From contig NZ_CP113945.1 of NCBI RefSeq assembly GCF_029392855.1, positions 1,488,001-1,552,000 on the forward strand: 64,000 nt of DNA. The letters run 5' to 3'. Every line of letters begins with the position of its first letter. Position 1 is the stretch's first letter. Origin of the DNA: Lactobacillus sp. ESL0680 (GTDB taxonomy: Bacteria; Bacillota; Bacilli; Lactobacillales; Lactobacillaceae). Both the position numbers and the translations under genes were made by a program. The notes beneath the pieces are model-generated. The model was not told where the DNA came from. It worked only from the letters and a program-made list of their open reading frames with translations, and ran no database searches. This document shows, in pieces, positions 44,224-53,319 of this stretch.

Positions 44224-45189
44224 ATGAAATTAGGAATTGTCGGCAGCGGCAAAATTGTCCATGACTTTTTAACAACTGCAAATAAAATTGACCACTTAGA
44301 ACTAACTGCAATTTCAACTACTCAGCGAAGTAGGCAGATTGCACAAGATTTAGCCCAGCAATATGGCATCAAGAAGGTCTTTACTAATAACGCCCAGCTC
44401 TGTAATGATCCTAACGTCGATACCGTTTACGTGGCAGTTCCTAATTCCCTGCATTATGAAGTCGTTAAACAAGCGCTTGAAGCTGGGAAAAATGTGATTT
44501 GCGAGAAGCCATACATGGCAACAACAGCTCAAGCTCAGGAACTCAAGCAAATTGCGGATAAACATCATGTAATTATCGTTGAGGCAATTACTAACATTCA
44601 CCTCCCTAACTACAAGGCAATCAAGCGCGTTCTGCCTAAAATTGGCCCGGTTCACATTGTGTCACTCAATTACACCCAATATTCAAGCCGCTATGATAAT
44701 TTCTTAAAGGGGATCATTGAACCGGTCTTTGATCCCACTAAGGATGGCGGCACCTTGAAGGATCTGAATATTTATAACATCCACCTCGCTGTCGGCTTAT
44801 TCGGTAAGCCCGACCACGTTCAATATTACCCAGTTATGCAACAGGGAATTGACACTTCTGGAATTTTGAACCTAACATACGCAGACAAACAGGCAACTCT
44901 GGTCGCAGCCAAGGACTGTTACGTAACCCCACGTTCCTTTATTGAAGGCGAAAAAGGCTCAATCTACTTTGATGGTTCCACCGGCGTAATTGATAGTTTC
45001 ACTGTTGAATTGCGCACAGGGGAAACCAAGCATGTTAACTTAAACAAGTTCGATCACAGAATGGCGAGTGAATTCACCGACTTTGTCAACATCATTGATA
45101 ATCATGACGTCACTACTGCTAACGAATTATACAACCACAGCATGACTGTCATGGACGTCCTGGCTAACGCCGTTAAATCAGCCCAATAA
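44224..45189 (+). CDS. Gfo/Idh/MocA-family oxidoreductase
   Basis: 321 residues: an N-terminal dinucleotide fold MKLGIVGSGKIVHDFL, then CEKPYMATT with the family's conserved EKP lysine near residue 96, and a C-terminal substrate domain. Members oxidise or reduce sugars, inositols or bile pigments with NAD(P). The substrate cannot be read. GGAGG precedes the ATG; it appears monocistronic. Confidence 0.88.
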   Translation: MKLGIVGSGKIVHDFLTTANKIDHLELTAISTTQRSRQIAQDLAQQYGIKKVFTNNAQLCNDPNVDTVYVAVPNSLHYEVVKQALEAGKNVICEKPYMATTAQAQELKQIADKHHVIIVEAITNIHLPNYKAIKRVLPKIGPVHIVSLNYTQYSSRYDNFLKGIIEPVFDPTKDGGTLKDLNIYNIHLAVGLFGKPDHVQYYPVMQQGIDTSGILNLTYADKQATLVAAKDCYVTPRSFIEGEKGSIYFDGSTGVIDSFTVELRTGETKHVNLNKFDHRMASEFTDFVNIIDNHDVTTANELYNHSMTVMDVLANAVKSAQ

Positions 45190-45191
45190 CA

Positions 45192-45235
45192 AACATCTAG
45201 TTAACCACCAATCGGCTAACTAGATGTTTTATTTT
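45192..45235. terminator. Terminator between the oxidoreductase and the pyridoxal kinase gene
   Basis: AACATCTAGTTA / TAACTAGATGTT, 12-bp stem, then TTATTTT on the plus strand; its right edge touches the kinase stop codon. Confidence 0.85.
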
Positions 45236-46071
45236 GGCATAGTTTGCTTAATTAAATATGCTAAAGCTGAGCTGATGTCCATCCCGTACCGCAATTCTTC
45301 CTGCTTGCTCGTCTTATTAGCCGCGATTGCCAAATGCGTTGCCGTAGTTGCTATTTCAATTGCCCTAGGTAAAGTGAAATCCATATTAAGCAAACCTGCC
45401 AAACTCGCTGCAAATAAATCACCCGCACCATAAAAATGCCCAGCAAAATATTCTTGACCACAATATTGCAGCTGCCCCTGCTCAAGATAGCAGCAGCCAA
45501 TCTGCTTACCGCGCCGAATGCCGGTTACCACCACTTGCAAATTAGGATTAGCCTGACTAATTACTGTCTGCATGGCCTGCACTAAGTCTGCATTACTAGC
45601 GGTCACTTTTTTAGAACCAGACAATAAACCAAGTTCCGTCATGTTCGGCGTAATCACAGTTGCAGTCGCCACCAACTGCCTCATCGCTGCTACATCTTCT
45701 AAAGTTAATTCAGGGTACAACTTTCCATTATCCCCCAGAACTGGATCAACAATTACCTGCTTGAATTTACCCTTGCGGATATTTTCAACCAAGAGCTGAC
45801 ATGTTCTCCGGCTGCCAAGATATCCGGTTAATAATGTCGCAAAATTTAGATCTGGAATTTTCTGCCAATGAACCAATGCTTGCGGCAAAAAGCCCACCAA
45901 GTCTACCATTTGCGGCTTACCAAAGCCTTCAGTCTGCGTTGACAAAATCTGTGTCGGCAGACTGCCATACTTAATCCCCAACGCACTCATGACACTAATT
46001 GCCGCAGTTGTAGAAATACCGCCAATTGCTGAGTAATCTTCAACCAGTAATAATTTTTGCTTTGATTTCAT
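45229..46071 (-). CDS. pdxK: Pyridoxal/pyridoxamine kinase
   Basis: 280 residues of the ribokinase-fold pyridoxal kinase family: VEDYSAIGGISTTAAI near the start, GYLGSRRTCQLL, IVDPVLGDNGKLYPE, TPNMTELGLLSG and the catalytic GHFYGAGDLFAAS (usually G-TGD). It phosphorylates B6 vitamers to produce pyridoxal phosphate. A hydroxymethylpyrimidine kinase is less likely given the PdxY-like VDPVLGDNG signature. Confidence 0.87.
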   Translation of the reverse strand: MKSKQKLLLVEDYSAIGGISTTAAISVMSALGIKYGSLPTQILSTQTEGFGKPQMVDLVGFLPQALVHWQKIPDLNFATLLTGYLGSRRTCQLLVENIRKGKFKQVIVDPVLGDNGKLYPELTLEDVAAMRQLVATATVITPNMTELGLLSGSKKVTASNADLVQAMQTVISQANPNLQVVVTGIRRGKQIGCCYLEQGQLQYCGQEYFAGHFYGAGDLFAASLAGLLNMDFTLPRAIEIATTATHLAIAANKTSKQEELRYGMDISSALAYLIKQTMPK

Positions 46072-46154
46072 TCTTTCACTTCATTCAGTAGTTTAAATTT
46101 ACTTACATTATAAACTCACAAAGCAATTAACGCCGTTACAATTTAATACTAACT

Positions 46155-46190
46155 AAAAAATCACCTTAGGAAATTCCTAAAGTGATTTTT
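46155..46190 (-). terminator. Terminator of the amidase gene
   Basis: AAATCAC-TTAGGAA / TTCCTAA-GTGATTT nearly perfect stem with a T run on the minus strand. Confidence 0.88.
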
Positions 46191-46192
46191 TT

Positions 46193-47344
46193 CTACTTAA
46201 AATTTGCGGCTTTCACAAATTCACTAGTATTAATTTGGTAGTAAGTCATGCCATTAATCGTAACTTGACCACCATAAGTACGCACGCGATTGCCACGGTA
46301 AAGTTTAGGACTAGCTGTCTTTTTACCAACCGTATCATAAACATAAGCATTGTGACTCAACGTCCGCTTTTTACCAATAATGTTGCTGGCAACCACATAT
46401 TCATCCGTACCAATCTGCAGATACTTCTTGCCGTTAATTATCTTGGTCTTAGCAACAGTTACCTTAGTGCCAGCAGTCTTTAAGGCTGCCGAAGTCCGCT
46501 GCCCCTGTTCGTTATAAGTATAGGCATCATGCATCAAAGTCTGGTTACCCGTTGGTGCTTGTGAAACCGTACTTGTATCAGTTGTAGTATCAGGATCATC
46601 AGATACCGGTACTGCATCAAGATCAGCATCAAGATCAGCATCACTATCGGCACCCTGCAGATTGTAGTAGTACTTAACTAAGGAGTAAAAATCATCCATT
46701 GAGTAACCCCACTTAGCAAAGTAGCCATCAGGATCCGTATGATTGGTGCCGCCCAGATATTTAGACACAGCATGGTGCGACCAGATTGTTCCCTTACCGC
46801 AATTAGTTGCATTACTTGGCTTTAAATCGTAGCGGTGCAAAATCTTCGCCGCATATATCGCATCATTGTTCACACTCTTAGCAAAGTTATCCCGCGTATT
46901 TTCCTCGGCTAATTCAATCTGGAAAAAGCGGCTGTTGGCAATCGCACCAGCACCCCAGACACCGTACTTAGGAGTCATCATCTGGATAACTTGCTTGTGG
47001 TCAACAAAGGCATGAACATAAGCGTACATATTCATCCATTCACGATTAAAGTAAATGGCTTCGTTATAAGCAGTCGCGTTAGGTGTCGCCGTCTCATGGA
47101 TAACTATCCCCTCAGGCTTGCCATTACGGTACTTGATTTTATTGCCATTAGCATAAAACTTGTTATACTTAATCCCCTCTGTCTTGAGCAGCGTGTGGAG
47201 GTAGGTCACACCCACATAACTATTCTGCTTGGCAAGTGAATTAATCGAGGCGGCTTGGGCTGTCTCACTTTGACTCATTCCAAAAACAGGCGCAACTAAA
47301 CCTACGCCGATAAGGGCAGTAGTTATTAGTTTCTTTATCTTCAT
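46193..47344 (-). CDS. Secreted N-acetylmuramoyl-L-alanine amidase with two SLAP repeats (paralog)
   Basis: Paralog of the enzyme at 8865 with the same plan: signal peptide, Amidase_2 domain (GIVIHETATPN, WSHHAVSKYLG, NHTDPDGYFAKWG), an Asp/Thr-rich linker (DADLDADLDAV) in place of the Pro/Lys one, then two SLAP repeats. It cleaves peptidoglycan and is held in the wall by the repeats. The ATG at 47344 fits the AAGGA site better than the ATG at 47356, which abuts it. Lies 31 bases downstream of a glucosaminidase gene, likely one transcript. Confidence 0.88.
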   Translation of the reverse strand: MKIKKLITTALIGVGLVAPVFGMSQSETAQAASINSLAKQNSYVGVTYLHTLLKTEGIKYNKFYANGNKIKYRNGKPEGIVIHETATPNATAYNEAIYFNREWMNMYAYVHAFVDHKQVIQMMTPKYGVWGAGAIANSRFFQIELAEENTRDNFAKSVNNDAIYAAKILHRYDLKPSNATNCGKGTIWSHHAVSKYLGGTNHTDPDGYFAKWGYSMDDFYSLVKYYYNLQGADSDADLDADLDAVPVSDDPDTTTDTSTVSQAPTGNQTLMHDAYTYNEQGQRTSAALKTAGTKVTVAKTKIINGKKYLQIGTDEYVVASNIIGKKRTLSHNAYVYDTVGKKTASPKLYRGNRVRTYGGQVTINGMTYYQINTSEFVKAANFK

Positions 47345-47375
47345 CTGAAATTTCATTCCTTATTATTGCTTACAA

Positions 47376-48596
47376 TTAATTAAAATTACCGGCTTTGACA
47401 TACTGGTGAATGCCAATACGGTAATACTTCTGCCCAGCAATCGTGTAGGTTGAACCATAAGTAGCTACAGTTGCACCCTTCTTTTCCTTATTGCTATTAT
47501 CGCGGTTGCCATAATCATTGTAAACATAAGCGTTATGCTTCAACACGCGCATTGTACCGTCAATGTTGCCGGCAGCAACATACTGGTTATCACCAATACG
47601 GTAATACTTCTTGCCGTTAATTGTCTTGGTGCCGTAAGTAGCAATGACCTTGCCTTCAGTACCAGCCTTAAGAGCCTTCATTCCCTTAACCCGGGTCAAC
47701 TTGTCAGTATAAACATAAGCATTGTGCATCAATGTCTTATTGACTTTGGTTTCACCTTTTGGTGCTTGAGAAGCTGGCGGCAAGGCACTACCGAGATTTA
47801 AGTTGCCGCCGTTAACCCAGCCTTTGCCAGCAACGTACATTCTCTTCTTACCATTATAAAAAGTAATGGTCTTGGTAACAGTGACATTATCGCCCTTGTT
47901 AACTGAGTCAGTCTTAGCAGAAACCGAATGGTCGGTTGGCCAAGCATAGGTCGCGGTTGACTTCTTAACCGTGTAAGAAGCATTGGCATGAGAAATCTTT
48001 GGATCATATTGGGTCAAATTATAAGTTGTAATTTGCCGGTTCAAAGTTGTGTTGTAATTAGGATCAGTAGCATAAGTGCCAGTTAAGGCCTTAGTTGCAT
48101 CGCCATAACTAGATGCATTTTCAAGCCAAGTACCTTGGTAGCGATCTGGCTGCCAACTGACACCTTCACGCAGCTTCATGCCATTATCATCAAATGAACC
48201 TTGATAGCTCGAATATTTTCTAAATTTAGCAGTGATGTAATAACTTTTACCGTTCTTATCGACTTCACGTGTCTTACTGGTGTAGACATCGCCGGTCCAA
48301 CTGTCGTCGGCCTTCATTCCGAATAGGTTATTGGCGTTAACTGCCAAACCTGATTGGCCCCAGTTAGACTCTGTGATTGCCTGCGCAATCATAACTGATG
48401 GGTACAAGCCGTACTTCTTAGCTACTTTTTGTGCTTGACTTGCAGCAGTATTTAAAAACGCACTTTGGCTGTCTGTAGCCGCATTAACCTTCTTCGCCTT
48501 AGCTGGAGAAGCAGCAATTAAGTTGTTGGTAACTGGTATAACGGCTGATGATAATAAAGCCGCGGCAGCAAAACCAGTGATTAGTTTATTTTTCAT
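47376..48596 (-). CDS. Secreted endo-beta-N-acetylglucosaminidase (GH73) with SLAP repeats
   Basis: 406 residues: a signal peptide, a GH73 domain (about 45-205; AQAITESNWGQSGLAVNANNLFGMK contains the catalytic Glu), a linker domain, and two SLAP repeats at the end (LMHNAYVYTD and LKHNAYVYND starts). It cuts the glycan strand of peptidoglycan. The ATG at 48596 is preceded by AGGAGG; the longer frame to 48641 is not used. It probably works together with the amidase encoded next. Confidence 0.92.
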   Translation of the reverse strand: MKNKLITGFAAAALLSSAVIPVTNNLIAASPAKAKKVNAATDSQSAFLNTAASQAQKVAKKYGLYPSVMIAQAITESNWGQSGLAVNANNLFGMKADDSWTGDVYTSKTREVDKNGKSYYITAKFRKYSSYQGSFDDNGMKLREGVSWQPDRYQGTWLENASSYGDATKALTGTYATDPNYNTTLNRQITTYNLTQYDPKISHANASYTVKKSTATYAWPTDHSVSAKTDSVNKGDNVTVTKTITFYNGKKRMYVAGKGWVNGGNLNLGSALPPASQAPKGETKVNKTLMHNAYVYTDKLTRVKGMKALKAGTEGKVIATYGTKTINGKKYYRIGDNQYVAAGNIDGTMRVLKHNAYVYNDYGNRDNSNKEKKGATVATYGSTYTIAGQKYYRIGIHQYVKAGNFN

Positions 48597-48704
48597 AAAG
48601 TATGTGTCCTCCTTAATCGATACCTTTATTGTATCGGGCAAACCCTAACTAAACAATACTTTCCATTTAATTGTAGTCAAAAAGTAATATTGTTCACTAA
48701 TTTA

Positions 48705-49211
48705 TTACAAATTAGTAATCTGTGCGTCTAAAACTTGACGCAAGTGCATTAGTAACTGACGTTTAACCCGTTGCAGTTGAACCCGCGTGACGCATGCCTC
48801 TTGAGCTAAGGCACTAATTGGCTCGCCGGCAATTAGATTATGAAAAAATAACAGTCGCTCTAATTCCGACATCTGCATGACTTCTTTTTCTAAAATCAGA
48901 TAGTTGTCCCAATTATTCATCATGCCCAAACTTTGTGCTTGCTCAAAATCTGCCTGCCGCTCAGTAGTCCTCTGATCCTTGCGCAACTGGTCAATCGTGT
49001 GCCAAATAATCTTGCGAAAACTCCGCCGATCAACCTCTTCTTGAGATAGTTCTCCCTTTTGGTCTAACATTTGGGCGTAGACGCAAATTCCTTCCTGCAA
49101 TAGGTCTTCATAGTTAGTATAGTCCTGTCTAACGTGGACGGCTTTTAATGCGCCCCGAACTAATTTTTGATTCTTCCATGCAGCTAAAAAAGCTTGTTTA
49201 CTAATCTTCAT
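48705..49211 (-). CDS. Small sigma-70-family-like factor (ComX/SigH-like)
   Basis: 168 residues. A region-2-like helix (TNYEDLLQEGICVYAQML, and later SFRKIIWHTIDQLRKDQR) and a C-terminal helix-turn-helix (ALAQEACVTRVQLQRVKRQLLMHL) resemble small alternative sigma factors of lactic acid bacteria, including ComX/SigH-type competence factors. Similarity is by pattern only. The ATG at 49220 abuts GAGGA, so the ATG at 49211 is preferred. A 14-base palindrome lies upstream. Confidence 0.55.
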   Translation of the reverse strand: MKISKQAFLAAWKNQKLVRGALKAVHVRQDYTNYEDLLQEGICVYAQMLDQKGELSQEEVDRRSFRKIIWHTIDQLRKDQRTTERQADFEQAQSLGMMNNWDNYLILEKEVMQMSELERLLFFHNLIAGEPISALAQEACVTRVQLQRVKRQLLMHLRQVLDAQITNL

Positions 49212-49240
49212 GTGTGACATTTCCTCAATTTCGATATTGT

Positions 49241-49254
49241 CACAAGCGCTTGTG
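49241..49254. promoter_or_regulatory. Perfect palindrome upstream of the sigma-like gene
   Basis: CACAAGCGCTTGTG, 14 of 14 symmetric, about 30 bases before the start codon; a likely operator. Its owner is unknown. Confidence 0.5.
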
Positions 49255-49406
49255 CACTATTAGATTAGCAAGACCCAGCTATGATTAAAAAGCAAACTAA
49301 GTAAGCGGTATCAATTGATAGTACGGGCTTTGAAGTTCTGAAAATCAGCACACTATGTAAAGCGCTAACATCTAGTTATTCCATACCTTTGGGTACAAAA
49401 AAGTAT

Positions 49407-49440
49407 TAAAAAAACACGAATCAAGTGATTCGTGTTTTTA
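49407..49440 (-). terminator. Terminator of the ComK-like gene
   Basis: AAAACACGAATC / GATTCGTGTTTT, 12-bp perfect stem, 4-base loop, T run on the minus strand. Confidence 0.92.
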
Positions 49441-49442
49441 GA

Positions 49443-50282
49443 TTAAAATAGCGTATTGGGCCGCCTACTCAAAATGTAGACAGTATGATGGTCATCTTGA
49501 ACTAACGGCTGTTCAAGTAGACTGGCTAAATACCGTCCATAACGCGCGTGACTTTTATTCAAGATATCCTGATAAATGTCTCTAAGTGACAACTTCGTTA
49601 ACGTCGGATGCGGGTGAAAGTATGCCCGTTGGTCAAGCAGCGACTTGCCACGAGTGCGCCGCACCTGCCAGCCAAGGGACGCTTCCAAATGATTACTGCC
49701 TAATTTGTACAGCGCATGATTGTAGTATAGTCCGCGGTACACCTGCGCACTAATGTAGCGCGTGCAGTCGGTGAAGGCAAAAGTATAGGTCAACTGTTTG
49801 CACATCACCGTATCAAAGACAATGGCTGACTTGCCAAGCGAATGAAAGTCAGCCATCTGGTGCAGGGCTACCCAATCAGTATCCCCAGTCGTATAACCAT
49901 GCATTGAAAAGTACGCTCGTTTGCCAGTCGCAATTACATAACGTGCCTTTTGTTCAAGCCGATTGGCAAACTCTCGCTGAAACTCTAGCCCACCCAATAA
50001 GTTGTTCTGGGCAAAGGCGTTAATCAACGAGCGACTGCTGCTTTTGCATAAGACAATTCCTCTTTGGCAGTCAAAAATTACACTCTTATACTTCCCGAGC
50101 AGCGGCTCTTTTTGAAATTGGTAGATAGCAAGTGTGTTGCCATCTATCTGATAATCGGCAGCCTCAACTAAGTACCTGCTTAATTCCGGCGAATTAACCA
50201 ACTCCTGCAGCTTAGCTTTCGACCAATTGCGGTACTTCTTGGCAGTTGGCAATCTCCAACTTTGATTTGTCGTTTCAGGCAA
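49443..50282 (-). CDS. ComK-like protein (possible competence regulator)
   Basis: 279 residues, soluble. The stretch KSSSRSLINAFAQNN..., then KARYVIATGKRAYFSMHGYTTGDTDWVALHQMADF and a later ISAQVYRGLYYN resemble in order and spacing the ComK family (a Ser-rich patch, a FFPT-like strand, a conserved Trp). I match it from memory, and the identity is low. ComK activates DNA-uptake genes in bacilli; its role in lactobacilli is unproven. The start is TTG with an excellent AAGGAGG 8 bases before. It is followed by the sigma-like gene on the same strand. Confidence 0.45.
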   Translation of the reverse strand: MPETTNQSWRLPTAKKYRNWSKAKLQELVNSPELSRYLVEAADYQIDGNTLAIYQFQKEPLLGKYKSVIFDCQRGIVLCKSSSRSLINAFAQNNLLGGLEFQREFANRLEQKARYVIATGKRAYFSMHGYTTGDTDWVALHQMADFHSLGKSAIVFDTVMCKQLTYTFAFTDCTRYISAQVYRGLYYNHALYKLGSNHLEASLGWQVRRTRGKSLLDQRAYFHPHPTLTKLSLRDIYQDILNKSHARYGRYLASLLEQPLVQDDHHTVYILSRRPNTLF

Positions 50283-50382
50283 ATTGTTGTCCTCCTTATA
50301 GTTATTTTAGATTGTTTTGCTAGATACAATTATACTAAAATTGTTATCGCTTTCATATAGTGGATTAAAAAATAATTGCACC

Positions 50383-50411
50383 AAAAAAGGCAGCAACTAA
50401 ATCGCTGTCTT
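50383..50411 (-). terminator. Terminator of the serine-rich surface protein gene
   Basis: AGGCAGC (50388-50394) / GCTGTCT stem with one mismatch, followed by CTTTTTTGG on the minus strand. Confidence 0.7.
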
Positions 50412-50433
50412 GATATGGTTTAATATTATTTAA

Positions 50434-53124
50434 TTATTTTAAGTCATTCAACCAAGTAAAGTTACCATTTTGCAAGTCTTCATAGATATTCTTTAAATTT
50501 TGAATTTGTGTTGGATCTTGAGCAACTTTTTGATTCAAATCTTCCAGACCATGTAAAGCAGTTACAAGTTGCGTCTTAATGCCTTTACCCTCAAGGCTAG
50601 AAGCAATTGTCCGCAAATCGCCATAAATGGCTTTTACAGCATTTATTTCTGGAGAACTTTGTCCCAATAAATGAGCCATAGCAATATTAGTAACTAAATC
50701 GTCACCTGATGGTAACTGTTCAGCCTGACCTAGTGCATCATTTATTGCGCTATTAATTGCATCAACATCAATCTGAGTCGTTGTTATTGCATCAAATGCA
50801 TGATAAATATTGGCTAAATCACCATGAGCTAAAATTGCAAGTCCTTTAGCATTAATAATAGTTTGATCCGTACCTGAATAATTTTCTAATTTAGAATCTA
50901 AATCTCTTAAATCATTAAGTAATTCAGAATCATTAGCCTTTAATGTTGTATTAATATGTTCAGTATCAGTTAGCAATTTTACTAGGTTAGTCTTAACACC
51001 AGTATGCTCTAACTTAGAAGCAATATCCTTAGCAGCATTATAAGCCTTCTTAAAGCTGCCCAACACACCTTGAACATCTTCGTCTCCCATGTGAGTAGGA
51101 TCATTTAATTTTGACCAATCAAAACTAGCAGGCATTTCCTTAATTCCACTGATAATATCTTTAATATCATTCTTGATATCCTGATATTTATCTGCTGGAA
51201 CTTCACTCTTAATGCTTTCTAAATCATGATAAATATTTGATAAATCTGGATGCAACCCTTGAGCAAGTTCTTTAATATCCTGACGAACCTTGCTTGTTGG
51301 AGCAATATTTTCTAATGCAGCATAAATATCCTTAAGATTTTGAATTTGATCTGCATCTAATTCATTATTTACTGTTTCAAGTCCATGTAGAATTGTTACA
51401 AAATCAGTTTTTATGCCTGAACCTTCAACTTTTTTAGCAATATCCAATACATCATTTAAAATCGGTGTGATGTCTGTAAGCATCTCACTAGTAGTTGTCC
51501 AATTAGCTGGTAAAGCCGAAATTTTAGCTAATATGTCCTTAATATCATTCTTTACATCTTGATATCTAGGATCATTTAATTTACTGCTTAGACTACTTAA
51601 CCCGTGATAAATTGCTGCCATACCAGGACGAACGGCGCCAACTACTGCTTTCACTTTGTCAGAAATTGTTGGCTCCGAAGATGGAGCAGAATCTGGATTA
51701 CTATCTGCACCGGAACTTGGTGTTGAGCCTGTGCTACTGTCTACGCCAGAACTGGAATCTGAACCCGCGCTACTGCCCGAACTAGAGCTTGGAGCTGAAC
51801 CCGAACTACTGTCTGCGCCAGAACTAGAATCTGAACCTGTGCTACTACCTGCACCAGAACTTGGCGTTGAACCCGCGCTACTACCTGCATCAGAACTGGA
51901 ATCTGAACCTGTACTACTATCTGCACCAGAACTTGGCGTTGAACCTGTACTGCTGTCTGCGCCGGAACTGGAATCTGAACCCGCGCTACTGCTACTGCCC
52001 GAACTAGAGCTTGGAGCTGAGCCTGTGCTGCTGCCTGCACTGGAACTGGAATCTGAGCCTGTGTTGCTGCCTGCACTGGAACTGGAATCTGAGCCTGTGT
52101 TGCTGCCTGCACTGGAACTGGAATCTGAGCCTGTGTTGCTGCCTGCACTGGAACTGGAATCTGAGCCTGTGCTACTACCTGCACTGGAGCTTGGCGTTGA
52201 ACCCGCGCTGCTGCCTGCACTGGAACTGGAATCTGAGCCTGTGCTACTACCTGCACCAGAGCTTGGCGTTGAACCCGCGCTACTGTCTGCGCCGGAACTG
52301 GAATCTGAACCTGAACTACTACCTGCGCCTGAACTTGACGTTGAGCCTGTGTTGCTGCCCGAACTAGAGCTTGGAGCTGAACCCGAACTACTGTCTGCGC
52401 CAGAACTAGAATCTGAACCTGAGCTACTACCTGCACCAGAACTTGGCGTTGAACCTGTACTGCTGCTTGCACTGGAGCTTGGTGTTGAGCTTGAGCTACT
52501 ACCTGCACTGGAGCTTGGAGCTGAACTTGAACTACTGCCTGCACTGGAACTTGGTTCTGTAACAGGTGGTACTACATTAGCAGCAGCGATATATCTACCA
52601 TTACCTAAGTTATAATACAGCTTACCCTTAATCTTCTTAGTACCATAGACCTTAATCTTCTTACCTTTATTAACAGCTGTCTTGCCTACACGCTTACCTT
52701 TACTGTTATAGAAGTATGATGTCTTTTTAAGAGTTACAGTAGTAGCAACAGTCACATTCTTTACTAAAACATAACGTCCATGACCTAAGCTATAATATTT
52801 CTTACCCTTAATGGTCTTAATCCCATAAACTTTAAGAGCTTTTCCTTTTTTAAGAGACTTGCCAACTTTTTTACCCTTACTGTTGTAGACAGCTGCTGCC
52901 TTATTAACCTTAGCTGAGTTAGCAGCTGTCTTTTTAGTAGTCTTAGCTTCAACAATTACACTAGTAGCACTTGGATTAACATTAGATGCTAATGCCAAGC
53001 CACCTAAAGTACTACCAGCAGCAATTGTAGTTACCAATAAATTACGAGCAGCTTTATGCAATCTTCCACTTTTTAGTGCTTTGGAAATATCTTTTTGTAA
53101 TTTCCGTTTATTACTAAAATCCAA
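50434..53124 (-). CDS. Serine-rich repeat surface protein with SLAP-like and C-terminal helical repeats
   Basis: 896 residues. A long signal/export segment (about 1-60, hydrophobic LLVTTIAAGSTLGGLALAS) is followed by two GKK-type SLAP-like repeats (VYNSKGKKVGKSL... and FYNSKGKRVGKTA...), a Ser/Gly/Ala/Asp-rich low-complexity stalk of about 290 residues, and three helical repeats of about 110 residues, each starting IYH and containing a G-I/V-KT element followed by -L and -LN/-LD. No LPxTG is present; the SLAP-like part probably attaches it to the wall. The start is TTG at 53124 with GGAGG. The next gene encodes a glycosyltransferase that may decorate the stalk. Function unknown; adhesion is plausible. 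Confidence 0.75.
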   Translation of the reverse strand: MDFSNKRKLQKDISKALKSGRLHKAARNLLVTTIAAGSTLGGLALASNVNPSATSVIVEAKTTKKTAANSAKVNKAAAVYNSKGKKVGKSLKKGKALKVYGIKTIKGKKYYSLGHGRYVLVKNVTVATTVTLKKTSYFYNSKGKRVGKTAVNKGKKIKVYGTKKIKGKLYYNLGNGRYIAAANVVPPVTEPSSSAGSSSSSAPSSSAGSSSSSTPSSSASSSTGSTPSSGAGSSSGSDSSSGADSSSGSAPSSSSGSNTGSTSSSGAGSSSGSDSSSGADSSAGSTPSSGAGSSTGSDSSSSAGSSAGSTPSSSAGSSTGSDSSSSAGSNTGSDSSSSAGSNTGSDSSSSAGSNTGSDSSSSAGSSTGSAPSSSSGSSSSAGSDSSSGADSSTGSTPSSGADSSTGSDSSSDAGSSAGSTPSSGAGSSTGSDSSSGADSSSGSAPSSSSGSSAGSDSSSGVDSSTGSTPSSGADSNPDSAPSSEPTISDKVKAVVGAVRPGMAAIYHGLSSLSSKLNDPRYQDVKNDIKDILAKISALPANWTTTSEMLTDITPILNDVLDIAKKVEGSGIKTDFVTILHGLETVNNELDADQIQNLKDIYAALENIAPTSKVRQDIKELAQGLHPDLSNIYHDLESIKSEVPADKYQDIKNDIKDIISGIKEMPASFDWSKLNDPTHMGDEDVQGVLGSFKKAYNAAKDIASKLEHTGVKTNLVKLLTDTEHINTTLKANDSELLNDLRDLDSKLENYSGTDQTIINAKGLAILAHGDLANIYHAFDAITTTQIDVDAINSAINDALGQAEQLPSGDDLVTNIAMAHLLGQSSPEINAVKAIYGDLRTIASSLEGKGIKTQLVTALHGLEDLNQKVAQDPTQIQNLKNIYEDLQNGNFTWLNDLK
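51674..52552 (-). repeat. Serine-rich stalk-coding repeats
   Basis: About 880 bases of short imperfect tandem units encoding SSSAGS, SSTGSDSSS and similar. It leaves long shadow frames on both strands, such as 51656-52615 on the plus strand. Such tracts vary in copy number between strains. Confidence 0.85.
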
Positions 53125-53319
53125 TTTTATAAACCTCCATAATAACAATTAACATGTACAATACTACAATTTAATAATATTACTTATTTATTTTTAATCA
53201 AGTATGCGCTTACTTTAATCTTGGCAAGTCACGTTATTTTATTTTAAAATTATTCTATACATGTTGCTGGTATTGCTTGAATTTTAGCATCGCTGTTTTT
53301 ATATATGATATTTTAAATG

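Noticed and set aside
49357-49370. cre-like sequence GTAAAGCGCTAACA
   Set aside because: 12/14 match, but it lies more than 130 bases before the sigma-like gene and has no promoter next to it; not strong enough to report as a site.
51674-52552. CRISPR-like or satellite repeat
   Set aside because: The units are imperfect, keep the reading frame of a surface protein and have no unique spacers.
51656-52615. Long plus-strand ORF (319 codons) antisense to the serine-rich protein
   Set aside because: It is a by-product of the three-base periodic serine repeats on the other strand; its PELGVEP/LL repeats, lack of ribosome site and position inside the stalk mark it as a shadow.
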